A stretch of 64,000 nucleotides of DNA. Source: Synechocystis sp. PCC 6714. GTDB lineage: Bacteria > Cyanobacteriota > Cyanobacteriia > Cyanobacteriales > Microcystaceae. Below, piece after piece: positions 7,819 through 16,320 of this stretch (positions within the stretch are counted from its first letter, which is position 1; each line of letters opens with the position of its first letter). A model generated the notes under the pieces. The model was not told the origin of the DNA, searched no databases, and saw only the letters and a list, made by a program, of their open reading frames with translations. The stretch covers positions 1,984,001-2,048,000 of the forward strand of contig NZ_CP007542.1 of the NCBI RefSeq assembly GCF_000478825.2, read 5' to 3'. A program made the translations under genes and the position numbers.

Positions 7819-9390
7819 ATGACCGAATTAGTTCTCAATAGATATGAAATAGTCGAATCCCTTGGCTCAGGAGGATTTGGTGAAACATTTCTTGCCCGTG
7901 ACACTCACATACCATCCCAGCGGTTAGTGGTGGTCAAACGGCTGAAACCCGCCAATGAGCAAAATAATACTTCCACAGAATTAATTGCAAAGCTATTCAA
8001 AAAAGAAGCGGCGGTTTTAGAAGAACTGGGCAATGGTAGTTCCCAAATTCCTAAATTGTACGGCTATTTTTCTGAAAATGACAAATTTTATTTAGTGCAA
8101 GAATATGTCAAGGGTATCAGCCTTAGCCAAGCCGGAAAAATCACTCCAGACCAAGCTAAAACTATTTTGCTTTCCCTCCTTGAAACCCTTAAATATATCC
8201 ATAGCAAAGGCATTATTCACCGGGATATTAAGCCGGAAAATATCATCCTGCGGGATGGCGATCAATTACCAGTCTTAATTGATTTTGGTGCCCTCAAAGA
8301 AACCATGGGAGTTGTTACCCTAGGCTCTGGTTCTACTGTTAGCTCTATGGTTATTGGCACCAGGGGCTTTATGGCTCCGGAACAAAGTGCTGGCAGATCC
8401 ATGTTTAGCACCGACCTTTATGCCCTTGGGTTAACAATTATTTATGCTCTTACCCAAAAATTACCCATCGAATTTGCCACCAGCCAACTAACGGGAGAAT
8501 TAGATTGGGAAAGTGATGCCCCAAATATTGATCCTGGGCTAGCAAAAGTGTTGGAAAAAGCCATCCAAATGGAATTGAACAGACGTTATGCCATGGCAGA
8601 AGAAATGTATCAAGATGTGCAATCTTTACATATTTATACACCTCAGTTATCTAGCTCAATGGAAACTGTTAGGGTTTTACCAAACAATGATTATGTGCAT
8701 AGCGCTAGCTCAAATAGCACCGCCCCCACAGTGGTGTTTGATTCCGATAAGTTTTATCCCCAAGAGAATAAATCTTCTAATAATGCCTTAACTATTATCG
8801 CCATTTTAGTCGGTGCTGTGATTATTGCCGTTGGCGTGGGAGGGGGAATATTTATGATTTACCAAATCAAAAAAACTGAAGCAAGAATTGCCCAGGTAGA
8901 AAAAGAAAAACAGCAAGTGGAACTTAAACGAATTGAAGTAGAACAAAAAGTTGCCGAAGAAACCAAACGCCAGCAAGAGTTAGAGCAACAACGCATTGAA
9001 CAGGAAAGGCAAAAATTGGCGGAAGAAAAACAAAGGCTAGAAAGACAACGGGCAGAAAGTGTACAATCCACTAGACCTAGTGCAGCGGATTTTATTCGTA
9101 ACCATTATGCTAATCTTGACGCTGGGGATTATAGTAATACCTGGGACAGACTTAGCTCTAACTTCACCAGTTCATTAAGCTATGCTGACTATACCGACTG
9201 GTGGAATAATGTAGCAGAAATAAGATTGCAAGATGCTTCCTTAATTTCCCAGAATGATAGTAATGCCAGAGTAAAAGTTAATCTTAGCTATGTTATGAAC
9301 GATGGCAGAGTTGTTTGGGATCAAAAACCTTTTATTAATTTAGTTTGGGATAACTATTCTGACGAATGGTTAATTGACAGTAAAAATTAA
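7819..9390 (+). CDS. Membrane Ser/Thr protein kinase with NTF2-like C-terminal domain (kinase 2)
   Basis: A 523-aa paralogue of kinase 1; the first 270 residues line up without gaps and most are identical (GSGGFGETF, Lys40, HRDIKPEN, DFG at 155-157, GTRGFMAPEQ). A membrane segment (about 317-345) and an unusually charged Gln/Glu/Arg coiled coil (345-415) follow. The last 100 residues (from AADFIRNHYANLDAGDYSNTW) look like a SnoaL/NTF2-type fold rather than the IMS-like domain of kinase 1. It starts 9 bp after the hydrolase stop, so is translationally close to it. The difference in periplasmic domains suggests duplication followed by domain exchange and two distinct input signals. Confidence 0.88.
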   Translation: MTELVLNRYEIVESLGSGGFGETFLARDTHIPSQRLVVVKRLKPANEQNNTSTELIAKLFKKEAAVLEELGNGSSQIPKLYGYFSENDKFYLVQEYVKGISLSQAGKITPDQAKTILLSLLETLKYIHSKGIIHRDIKPENIILRDGDQLPVLIDFGALKETMGVVTLGSGSTVSSMVIGTRGFMAPEQSAGRSMFSTDLYALGLTIIYALTQKLPIEFATSQLTGELDWESDAPNIDPGLAKVLEKAIQMELNRRYAMAEEMYQDVQSLHIYTPQLSSSMETVRVLPNNDYVHSASSNSTAPTVVFDSDKFYPQENKSSNNALTIIAILVGAVIIAVGVGGGIFMIYQIKKTEARIAQVEKEKQQVELKRIEVEQKVAEETKRQQELEQQRIEQERQKLAEEKQRLERQRAESVQSTRPSAADFIRNHYANLDAGDYSNTWDRLSSNFTSSLSYADYTDWWNNVAEIRLQDASLISQNDSNARVKVNLSYVMNDGRVVWDQKPFINLVWDNYSDEWLIDSKN

Positions 9391-9522
9391 AATATAATTA
9401 TGTTGCTGATGGGGCAAAGGAAGTAAGTCTAGCGAATAATGGCTTTTCCTTGATCAATTGACCAACATTAAGAACAGAAAATCCAACTACATTTAAGTAA
9501 AATCTTCATCGGTAATAAAAAT

Positions 9523-10104
9523 ATGGCTAGCCAGCGAGATCAGTTTTTTAAAGAAATTTATGAGATTGATCCCAATAATGATGCCTACATGATTGAAGTT
9601 GCCCTGGATAGCTATGCCGACATTTTTAGCGAATGGGATCCAGCCCCCTTCAAACGTCGGGATTTAGACGCTGATTTACAAATTTATCTAGAAGCTGGTG
9701 CAGAGGATATTCCCGATCGCCATGGCATCGAACTCTGCTTTATTTTGCCCCCTGGCACCAGAGACATGCAGGCTGAGAAAGAATTTTTAACTGGACTCAG
9801 AAATAGCTTTGTTTTTAAAACCTATCAACTACGCAAAGAAATCAAAAAAGATAATCATTTTATCTTGCGCTACATGGTTATGGGTTTTGCCCTCCTCTGG
9901 CTTGGTTACACCGTCCCTAGTCGTGTATCACAAGGAACCATTAGTTCCATTATTGCGGATGGTATTTTTGTTGGTGGTTGGGTTTTTCTCTGGGAAGCAG
10001 TGTACCTTTTCTTCTTCACCAATCGAGACTTGTACATGAAACATCGTACCTATCGTAGATTACAACGCGCCCCCGTTATCTTCCGGGAAATAAACATCCC
10101 TTAA
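9523..10104 (+). CDS. Conserved cyanobacterial membrane protein, function unknown
   Basis: A 193-aa protein with a soluble N-terminal two thirds (starts MASQRDQFFKEIYEIDPNND), then two hydrophobic segments at about 125-140 (YMVMGFALLWLGYTV) and 150-172 (IIADGIFVGGWVFLWEAVYL). It ends in a basic YMKHRTYRRLQR tail. I do not recognise a named family. It follows kinase 2 in the same direction after 132 bp and precedes a relic of an ABC ATPase. It may be a membrane partner of the kinases or of the lost transporter. Confidence 0.7.
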   Translation: MASQRDQFFKEIYEIDPNNDAYMIEVALDSYADIFSEWDPAPFKRRDLDADLQIYLEAGAEDIPDRHGIELCFILPPGTRDMQAEKEFLTGLRNSFVFKTYQLRKEIKKDNHFILRYMVMGFALLWLGYTVPSRVSQGTISSIIADGIFVGGWVFLWEAVYLFFFTNRDLYMKHRTYRRLQRAPVIFREINIP

Positions 10105-10145
10105 GTTTAGTTCTATTCCATCCTAACCAAAAATCAATTGCCTTT

Positions 10146-10556
10146 TTGGAGCAATGGAAAAAAATGATGACGAATGAAAGCAATAGGCTATATTTAACCC
10201 TGACTATTCATAGTTCATTAACGGTGATGGAAGCCCTCACCTATGCCGCCAAATTACGACTGCCCCAAGATGCTGATCTTAACGAAATTATCAACAAAAC
10301 TTTAGCGCAAATTGAAATGGAGGAACAGCACAATGTGCTAGTCAAGAAGCTGAGCGGCGGCCAATTCAAGCGGGTTTCCATTGGGGTGAAATTATTGGTA
10401 GATCCCAAACTATTTTTCCTCGACGAACTTACTTCCGGGCTAGATCCAGGACTGGATAAAAAAATGATGCAACTATTACGAAAATTAGCGGATCAAGGGC
10501 GCACCATTGGCCAAAATTCAACCACTGTACCAACTTGTCCACGCCATAATTTGTAG
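10146..10556 (+). pseudogene. Relic of an ABC-2-type transporter ATPase
   Basis: The central part from IHSSLTVMEALTYAAKL to LLRKLADQGRTI is the middle of an ABC ATPase: LSGGQFKRVSIG is the ABC signature and FLDELTSGLDPG the Walker B/D-loop, where family members read DEPTSG. Walker A and everything before it are missing, as are the H-loop and the permease half. The sequence after QGRTI is not ABC-like: it is the antisense of a DUF4926 gene, so the 3' boundary is a recombination junction near 10505-10520. The parent resembles FHA- or regulator-linked cyanobacterial ABC transporters. It will not be functional. Confidence 0.75.
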
Positions 10557-10615
10557 TCCGGTAAATCAGCGGTCAACGCCACAATATCTAATAATTTGAT
10601 TGGATACCCTGTCAT
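10493..10615 (-). pseudogene. DUF4926 relic truncated at the ABC junction
   Basis: From the ATG at 10615 the protein reads as a DUF4926 N-terminus through LLDIVALTADLPDYKLWRGQ and VGTVVE, then runs into antisense ABC-ATPase sequence (FWPMVRP) and stops. The normal C-terminal half is gone. It lies just downstream of the antitoxin-like gene at 10678-10926, so it was probably the last gene of the same toxin-antitoxin-like unit. Confidence 0.6.
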
Positions 10616-10677
10616 TTTTTTGCCTCCAGTAACTACAACGGTTAGCAGGTGGTAATCTCGTAACTTTTGAGCCATAG

Positions 10678-10909
10678 TCAATATTCAGTCCGCTGCACCG
10701 CAGTGTTGAATTGCTGGCGCTGGGCAACCTGAATCAACAGTCGCAATGCTTCATTTACTTCTGCATCATTGGAGAAAGCTTGGGCAACATCGGGTTCTAA
10801 AAGTACTAAGTTTGTTCCTGCACGATATCGGTTGATATATTTACCTCTAACACCTCCCTGCATTTTGGAAAAATCGTACTCTGAGCGTAATTCATCTTCC
10901 ATTTCATTT

Positions 10910-10926
<17 letters not shown>
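10678..10926 (-). CDS. Antitoxin-like small protein, partner of a dead BrnT toxin
   Basis: An 82-aa acidic-start protein (MKKEVENEMEDELRSEYDFS, then GGVRGKYINRYRAGTNLVLL, and VNEALRLLIQVAQRQ) of a type common in cyanobacteria next to BrnT or other small toxins. The ATG at 10926 is chosen because AGGAG lies about 11 nt upstream and the start overlaps the brnT relic by 17 nt, as in translationally coupled toxin-antitoxin pairs; a second candidate start is the Met of MEDEL. The reading frame is intact while the toxin has two stop codons, so this is an orphan antitoxin. The antitoxin role is inferred from position and pattern. Confidence 0.7.
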
Positions 10927-11185
<259 letters not shown>

Positions 11186-11335
11186 ATGTGCAACCCTTCT
11201 TAATCTTTACAAGCAAACTTAGGAGCATGAAAAAAACTTAACGTTTCAACTTTGCTGGTTGAATCAACTTATTTGCCATTAAACGTACTCCAAGATAAAT
11301 TTTTTCTAAATCAGCGCGAACGGCATTGTAGTGAT

Positions 11336-11407
11336 TCACATTCTGCGAATACATGGCTTGCCACTGCGTTTTCCAGGGTCAATTGTGATGATCTGTTGAT
11401 AGTCCAT
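11336..11407 (-). pseudogene. DUF433 antitoxin-like fragment
   Basis: The 23-codon frame MDYQQIITIDPGKRSGKPCI-RRM then TGA matches the N-terminus of DUF433 (VapB-like) proteins, which continue with RIT; the stop stands where that Arg would be. Nothing recognisable follows. The rest of 11186-11604 has no supported gene: it holds only short unassigned frames, including a 41-aa hydrophobic one at 11379-11504. Confidence 0.5.
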
Positions 11408-11604
11408 ATAAAATTGGCATGAAAGAGTATTTGTTTATTAAATCGGAAACTCTTGCTGCTACAACTACGATGCCAACAGCGATTTTTATTAATGCTCCTG
11501 ACATGTTTATACAAAGTGTTCAGATATAACGTGGACCTCAGCCAGCCGACGGCCACTTGGATAGAGCAAAACAAAGCAACACCATATTTTGCTGCAATTA
11601 TTTG

Positions 11605-12336
11605 TTATTTTGACGAGTTAGAATCAGCTTTAGACTTTGCGACCAAATAGATGATTGCACTAGCGGCAAACTCCAAAAAAAACGTTGCTTCAGCCTCATT
11701 GAGTGGTTGAGGTGAAGTACCACCGTGACGTACAAAATCTTTGTTGCTAAGCATACCGTATGCACTGCTGATTAGCTTGATAATGTCCGCATCCAAGTTA
11801 CTCTGCTTTTTGATCAGCTGACCGAGGGTAGAAGACTTATCATTTCTAAGCACTTTAAGGCAAGATTCTACTGAGTTGATAGATTCCTTGATAGAGTTTT
11901 CGTAGTCGGGCGGGGTGGAATAGATAAAGTTTTTTGCCTTTAGCCATTGGTTTTGAATTGGAGTTAATTGATCGTTTTCGTTTAGTAAAGCATTCACAAT
12001 CAACCAGTTTCGCGGTTCTTTGGCTGTACGTTTTCGGCGACCAATATCGAAAATAACATCTGAGTAGATCTCTCCAACCAGTTTTCTGCGTGACGCCCAC
12101 GTAGAACCACATGCGCCATAAAACGCCTCAATGGTCTTGAATTCGTTTGGGTTTGAGTAGCCAGCTTTATCAAGTAATACATCTAAATCGATGAAAAGCT
12201 CTTGGTATTCTTTCGGCTGGCTTTCCGTTCGTCCATCAGTTGCGTAGGCGATCATTAACTTCTTGATCTTCTCAATGTGACATTCAATCTCTTGAAGTAG
12301 CAACATTCGGTGGCAAGCAGAAAAGTCTCTGGGCAA
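11605..12336 (-). CDS. Abortive-infection C-terminal (Abi_C/AbiJ-like) protein
   Basis: A 243-aa soluble protein. The C-terminal half matches the Abi_C domain found in AbiJ-like phage-defence proteins: PPDYENSIKESINSVESCLK, STLGQLIKKQ, LISSAYGMLSN, FVRHGG and NEAEATFFLEFAASAIIYL. The N-terminal part (LMIAYATDG, then TWASRRKLVGEIY) resembles the usual Abi_C partner region. The listed start is TTG; an ATG at 12306 is an alternative and neither has a good Shine-Dalgarno. A perfect 21-bp inverted repeat lies 11 bp before the TTG. It neighbours several toxin-antitoxin relics and is unlike the flanking core genes. The defence role is inferred. Confidence 0.75.
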   Translation of the reverse strand: MPRDFSACHRMLLLQEIECHIEKIKKLMIAYATDGRTESQPKEYQELFIDLDVLLDKAGYSNPNEFKTIEAFYGACGSTWASRRKLVGEIYSDVIFDIGRRKRTAKEPRNWLIVNALLNENDQLTPIQNQWLKAKNFIYSTPPDYENSIKESINSVESCLKVLRNDKSSTLGQLIKKQSNLDADIIKLISSAYGMLSNKDFVRHGGTSPQPLNEAEATFFLEFAASAIIYLVAKSKADSNSSK

Positions 12337-12347
12337 GTCGCTCTATT

Positions 12348-12368
12348 GGAATAACTCCTAGTTATTCC
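12348..12368. promoter_or_regulatory. Perfect 21-bp inverted repeat upstream of the Abi_C gene
   Basis: GGAATAACT-CCT-AGTTATTCC, 9-bp arms around a 3-bp centre, directly before the Abi_C start codon. Partial half-sites (AATAATAACTC, GGAATAATACC) follow within 35 bp. It could be an operator or an mRNA hairpin controlling translation. Confidence 0.5.
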
Positions 12369-12484
12369 GTAGGGTGCTGAATAATAACTCAATCCGAGGG
12401 GAATAATACCACAGATTTATTTTGAGTAATGCAGGTAAGCCTATGATGTCAGCCTTCAATGGTTCATTGCTACCAGCTTGCAAC

Positions 12485-12509
12485 AAAAAATCTCCCGATC
12501 GCCGGGAGA
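12485..12509 (-). terminator. Rho-independent terminator of typA
   Basis: On the minus strand a perfect 7-bp GC-rich stem (TCTCCCG...CGGGAGA, 12509-12491) with a 5-nt loop is followed at once by six T residues (12490-12485). It lies about 50 bp past the typA stop codon. Confidence 0.8.
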
Positions 12510-12559
12510 ATTAAGGGGGCTGTACTTAGAATGACAACCCTAAAACGTTAATTTTTTTT

Positions 12560-14353
12560 CTAGCGTTTGACCAGCTTTTTGCGAGCCACCTTCCGCAGAC
12601 GGATGGATTCAGGGGTAATTTCCACCAATTCGTCGGGGCCAATATATTCCAAAGCCCGTTCCAGGTTCATATCTTCCGGGGCTTGCAGTTGCACCAATTC
12701 ATCCCCGGTGGCGGAACGGTGGTTAGTTAACTGCTTAGTTTTGCAAACGTTCAATTCAATGTCCTGGGGTCGGTTATGTTCCCCGATGATCATGCCTTTG
12801 TAAACCTTGGTGCCGGGGGTAATGAAAAATACGCCCCGATCCTCAGCATTTTTCATAGCGTAGAAAGTAGCAACCCCTTCCTCAAAGGCCACCATCACAC
12901 CGTTGTAACGGGTTTCCAACTCACCACTCATGGGACGATATTCCAAAAAGCTGTGGTTCATAATGCCTTCCCCCCGGGTAATGCGGATGAAATCCCCCCG
13001 GAAACCCAGTAAGCCCCGGGCTGGGATGACAAACTCCAATTGGGTGCGGCCGTTGACACTGGTTTGCATATCCTGCATTTCCCCCCGCCGTTGCCCCAGC
13101 CGTTCAATGCAAGCCCCCACAGCGGCTTCAGGCACATCTAAAACCAGATATTCCACCGGTTCACAGGGTTGACCATTGACTTCCCGATAAATAACCTGGG
13201 GCTGGGCCACTTGGAATTCATAGCCTTCCCGCCGCATGGTTTCAATCAAAATGCCGAGGTGTAATTCCCCCCGACCGGAGACCAAAAACTGTTCAGCACT
13301 TTCCCCGTCTTCTACCCGCAGGGCCACGTTGGTTTCCAATTCTCGATTGAGGCGATCGCGGATCTGGCGGGAGGTGACAAATTTGCCTTCCTGACCGGCA
13401 AAGGGGGAGTCATTAACGGAAAAGGTCATTTGTAGCGTTGGCTCATCCACCTTGATTAGGGGTAAAGCCTGGGGTTCATCGGGACAAGTTAGAGTTTCCC
13501 CAATGTTGGCATCGGCAAAACCGGCGATCGCCACAATGTAACCGGCGCTGGCTTCCGGCAGTTCAATACGGCTGAGGCCATCAAAGCCTAGGAGTTTACT
13601 CACCTTCCCCTTGGCAATGGAACCATCTTCTTTGACTAGGGCGGCCTGTTGTCCCGCCTTAACGGTGCCGTTGTGGATGCGGCCAATGATAATACGCCCT
13701 AAATAATCGGAGTAGTCCAGGGTGGTTACTTGCAATTGCAAAGGCTTGTTGGGGTCCCCGGCCGGGGGCGGTACGTGGTGCAAAATCGCCTCAAACAAAG
13801 GTTTCATGTCTTCGGATTCATCTTCCAGACTTTCCTTGGCAAAACCCGCTAAACCGGAAGCGAAAAGGGTAGTGAAATCACATTGGTCATCATCGGCCCC
13901 CAATTCCACAAATAAATCAAATACTTTATCTACCGCCGTGTTGGGATCGGCCCGGGGACGATCAATTTTATTGACTACCACCAGGGGCCGCAGACCTTTT
14001 TCCAACGCTTTTTTGAGTACAAAGCGGGTTTGGGGCATGGGGCCTTCGTTGGCATCGACGATCAACACACAGCCGTCCACCATTCCCAGTACCCGTTCCA
14101 CTTCCCCGCCAAAGTCGGCGTGCCCAGGGGTATCGACAATATTAATTAGGGTATCTTGGTAGCGAACCGCCGTATTTTTCGACAGAATGGTGATGCCCCG
14201 TTCCCGTTCCAGGTCGTTGGAGTCCATTACACACACCGGCACGTCTTCCCCTTCCCGGAAAATTCCCGATTGTTTTAACAGGGCATCAACAAGGGTGGTT
14301 TTACCGTGATCAACGTGGGCAATGATGGCGACATTGCGGATGGGAAGAGACAT
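12560..14353 (-). CDS. typA: Translational GTPase TypA/BipA
   Basis: A 597-aa ribosome-associated GTPase of the EF-G superfamily, involved in ribosome assembly and stress adaptation. G1 is AHVDHGKTT (residues 11-19), G2 lies in ERGITI, G3 is DTPGHADF, and G4 is NKID; domain II, the EF-G-like V domain ([14 protein letters not shown] region) and the TypA-specific C-terminus follow. The length is normal for the family. Four copies or partial copies of the HIP1-type sequence fall in the gene. It is the last gene of a minus-strand block and ends in a strong terminator. Confidence 0.97.
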   Translation of the reverse strand: MSLPIRNVAIIAHVDHGKTTLVDALLKQSGIFREGEDVPVCVMDSNDLERERGITILSKNTAVRYQDTLINIVDTPGHADFGGEVERVLGMVDGCVLIVDANEGPMPQTRFVLKKALEKGLRPLVVVNKIDRPRADPNTAVDKVFDLFVELGADDDQCDFTTLFASGLAGFAKESLEDESEDMKPLFEAILHHVPPPAGDPNKPLQLQVTTLDYSDYLGRIIIGRIHNGTVKAGQQAALVKEDGSIAKGKVSKLLGFDGLSRIELPEASAGYIVAIAGFADANIGETLTCPDEPQALPLIKVDEPTLQMTFSVNDSPFAGQEGKFVTSRQIRDRLNRELETNVALRVEDGESAEQFLVSGRGELHLGILIETMRREGYEFQVAQPQVIYREVNGQPCEPVEYLVLDVPEAAVGACIERLGQRRGEMQDMQTSVNGRTQLEFVIPARGLLGFRGDFIRITRGEGIMNHSFLEYRPMSGELETRYNGVMVAFEEGVATFYAMKNAEDRGVFFITPGTKVYKGMIIGEHNRPQDIELNVCKTKQLTNHRSATGDELVQLQAPEDMNLERALEYIGPDELVEITPESIRLRKVARKKLVKR

Positions 14354-14450
14354 ATTCGGGCAAGCGGCTTCAGTGTCCGCAGTAACAATTTGTAATATTC
14401 AGTCTATCTTACCCTTGTCTTATCCGGAGCAAAGCCTTCAGCAAATAAGC

Positions 14451-16292
14451 TTAATTACCAACAATGTATTTATGCAAAAAGCTATTGGCGGCCAAAATAT
14501 TTAACGGTTCACTAAAGCAGTAGCCCTGCATGAAAAAGCAATTGAGGCCGTCCAAAATATTAACCTGCTCTTCCTGTTCCACCCCTTCAGCCACCACCTT
14601 AAGGTTAAAGGTCTTACCAAGACTGATGAGGGTTTCCATCATGGTTAGATTCTGGGTATTTTCCGGGTCTTCGAGTAGTCGTGCGGTTAAGGATTTATCA
14701 ATTTTTAGCTTATGGAAAGGTAAATCCTGTAGACAACGGAGGGACATATAATCAGTGCCAAAATCATCCAAGGAAAAACAAACGCCGTAGTTATGGAGAT
14801 TGGTGATGATTTGTTGGGCCAGTCCAAAATCTTTCATCACCGTAGATTCTTGGATTTCCAACTCCAAATAATGGCTCTCCATTTTCGCCATGGCGATCGC
14901 CTCCATGACCATATTTTTCAGCAAGGGATGGTAGAACTGCCTTTCGGAAATGTTGACAGAGACCAAAAAAGGAGTTTGCAATTGCTTTTGCCACAGCACA
15001 TTTTGCTGACAAGCCGTCTCTAAAATCCAGCGTGTCAAAGGTACCATAAACTCCGTTTGGTCACTCCAGGGTAAAAACTGGCCCGGGGGCAGAAGTCCCT
15101 TTTGGGGGTGTTGCCAACGGATAAAAGCCTCCATGGCCTCAATGTTTTTTTTGCGCCAATTAATCTGGGGCTGATAATACAATTCCAGCTCGTGTTGCTC
15201 CAGGGCCCGCAATAAACGCTTTTCAACGATCGCCAAACGTTTTTGGTCAGATTCAGACAGTATTGATTCAGCTTGGGGAGAACCGACCCGCACATCCACC
15301 ATTGTTGGCGAGTGGTCGTCGCTAATCTCTTGCTCCGGATGGGTTGTCTGGGGCAATAGGGGTTGCAAATTCTCCCGGATATGGCCAATGAGATCATCCA
15401 CCTGTTCTCCATCCGCCGGATAGAGAGCCACCCCATAGGTAATTTCTGGTTGGAAAGGCCTGCCCCCCGCCATCACCGGGGCTAGAACTGGTTTCATCAA
15501 ACGCTGGGCAATGCCCAACAAACTGTTGGTATCCTGGACCTGGGACACCAGGAAAATAAACTCATCCTTATCCCAACGGGAAACAATATCTCCATTGCGT
15601 AGGTTACCCTTCAGTTTTTGCCCCGCCTCCTGGAGAAAAGCGTTGGCCACCGCGTCTCCCCGTTTGCGCTTGAGATCAGACCAATTATTGATTTGGCAAA
15701 GCAAAATCCCCACCTGCATATGGTGGCGGCGGGCATTGGAAAGGGCAATGTTTAAATACTCTAAAAACAGGGTCTGGTTCGGCAAATCCGTCGCCGTATC
15801 CAGATAGGATTGCTCATGGAACGTTTCATCGTTGGAACTAGCCAACCAATCCACACCCTCCCTGACATTATAGCTAGAAGCAATTTGGGCGGAAATGCCT
15901 TCATTATGTGGGGAAGTTTGGGGGAGAATTTCCACTGGCTGAGAAGCGGAATCCCCAAATCCCTCCCCGGTGACGTGGTAGCTGGCATTGATGCTACAGC
16001 CAAAATTAATCAAATCACCATTTTTCAACTCATGGATGAGGCGTTTTTCTCCATTCACAAAGACGCCATTCTGACTTTTATTCCCCTCTAGATCGCCGTC
16101 AATAATCCAAAAACACTCTTCATTGGTCTTGCTATTGGTTTTCCGCATCAAGGTGGCATGGTGCCGGGAGGCCTGGCGGGAGTGGATCTGGATGCTAGTG
16201 CCAGAATGGCGACCAATGGAATACTGTTGTTCGTCCAGGATTATGGTTCTTCTTTGGTTGGCATCTTCTAGAACTAGTATGTGTTGCTTCAT
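14451..16292 (-). CDS. FHA / degenerate GGDEF / EAL protein 1
   Basis: A 613-aa protein. The N-terminal FHA domain (about residues 5-110; SIGRHSGTS and SRHHATLM hold the phosphothreonine-binding Arg, Ser and His) is followed by a GGDEF-type domain whose signature reads WDKDEF, so cyclase activity is unlikely. The C-terminal EAL domain (about 360-610) has EAF in place of EAL but keeps SVNISERQF, LEIQEST, LDDFGTD, KLKIDKSL, VVAEGVE and MQGYCFSEPL, so c-di-GMP hydrolysis or binding is plausible. It starts 28 bp after the second paralogue. FHA would couple it to a Ser/Thr kinase; two such kinases lie 5 kb away. Confidence 0.9.
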   Translation of the reverse strand: MKQHILVLEDANQRRTIILDEQQYSIGRHSGTSIQIHSRQASRHHATLMRKTNSKTNEECFWIIDGDLEGNKSQNGVFVNGEKRLIHELKNGDLINFGCSINASYHVTGEGFGDSASQPVEILPQTSPHNEGISAQIASSYNVREGVDWLASSNDETFHEQSYLDTATDLPNQTLFLEYLNIALSNARRHHMQVGILLCQINNWSDLKRKRGDAVANAFLQEAGQKLKGNLRNGDIVSRWDKDEFIFLVSQVQDTNSLLGIAQRLMKPVLAPVMAGGRPFQPEITYGVALYPADGEQVDDLIGHIRENLQPLLPQTTHPEQEISDDHSPTMVDVRVGSPQAESILSESDQKRLAIVEKRLLRALEQHELELYYQPQINWRKKNIEAMEAFIRWQHPQKGLLPPGQFLPWSDQTEFMVPLTRWILETACQQNVLWQKQLQTPFLVSVNISERQFYHPLLKNMVMEAIAMAKMESHYLELEIQESTVMKDFGLAQQIITNLHNYGVCFSLDDFGTDYMSLRCLQDLPFHKLKIDKSLTARLLEDPENTQNLTMMETLISLGKTFNLKVVAEGVEQEEQVNILDGLNCFFMQGYCFSEPLNILAANSFLHKYIVGN

Positions 16293-16320
16293 AGAGAATT
16301 AGGGAACTATCAATTCTAAG

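Noticed and set aside
11379-11504. 41-aa hydrophobic minus-strand ORF (MSGALIKIAVGIVVVAARVS...)
   Set aside because: No Shine-Dalgarno and no recognised family; it overlaps the DUF433 fragment in another frame, so I do not call it a gene.
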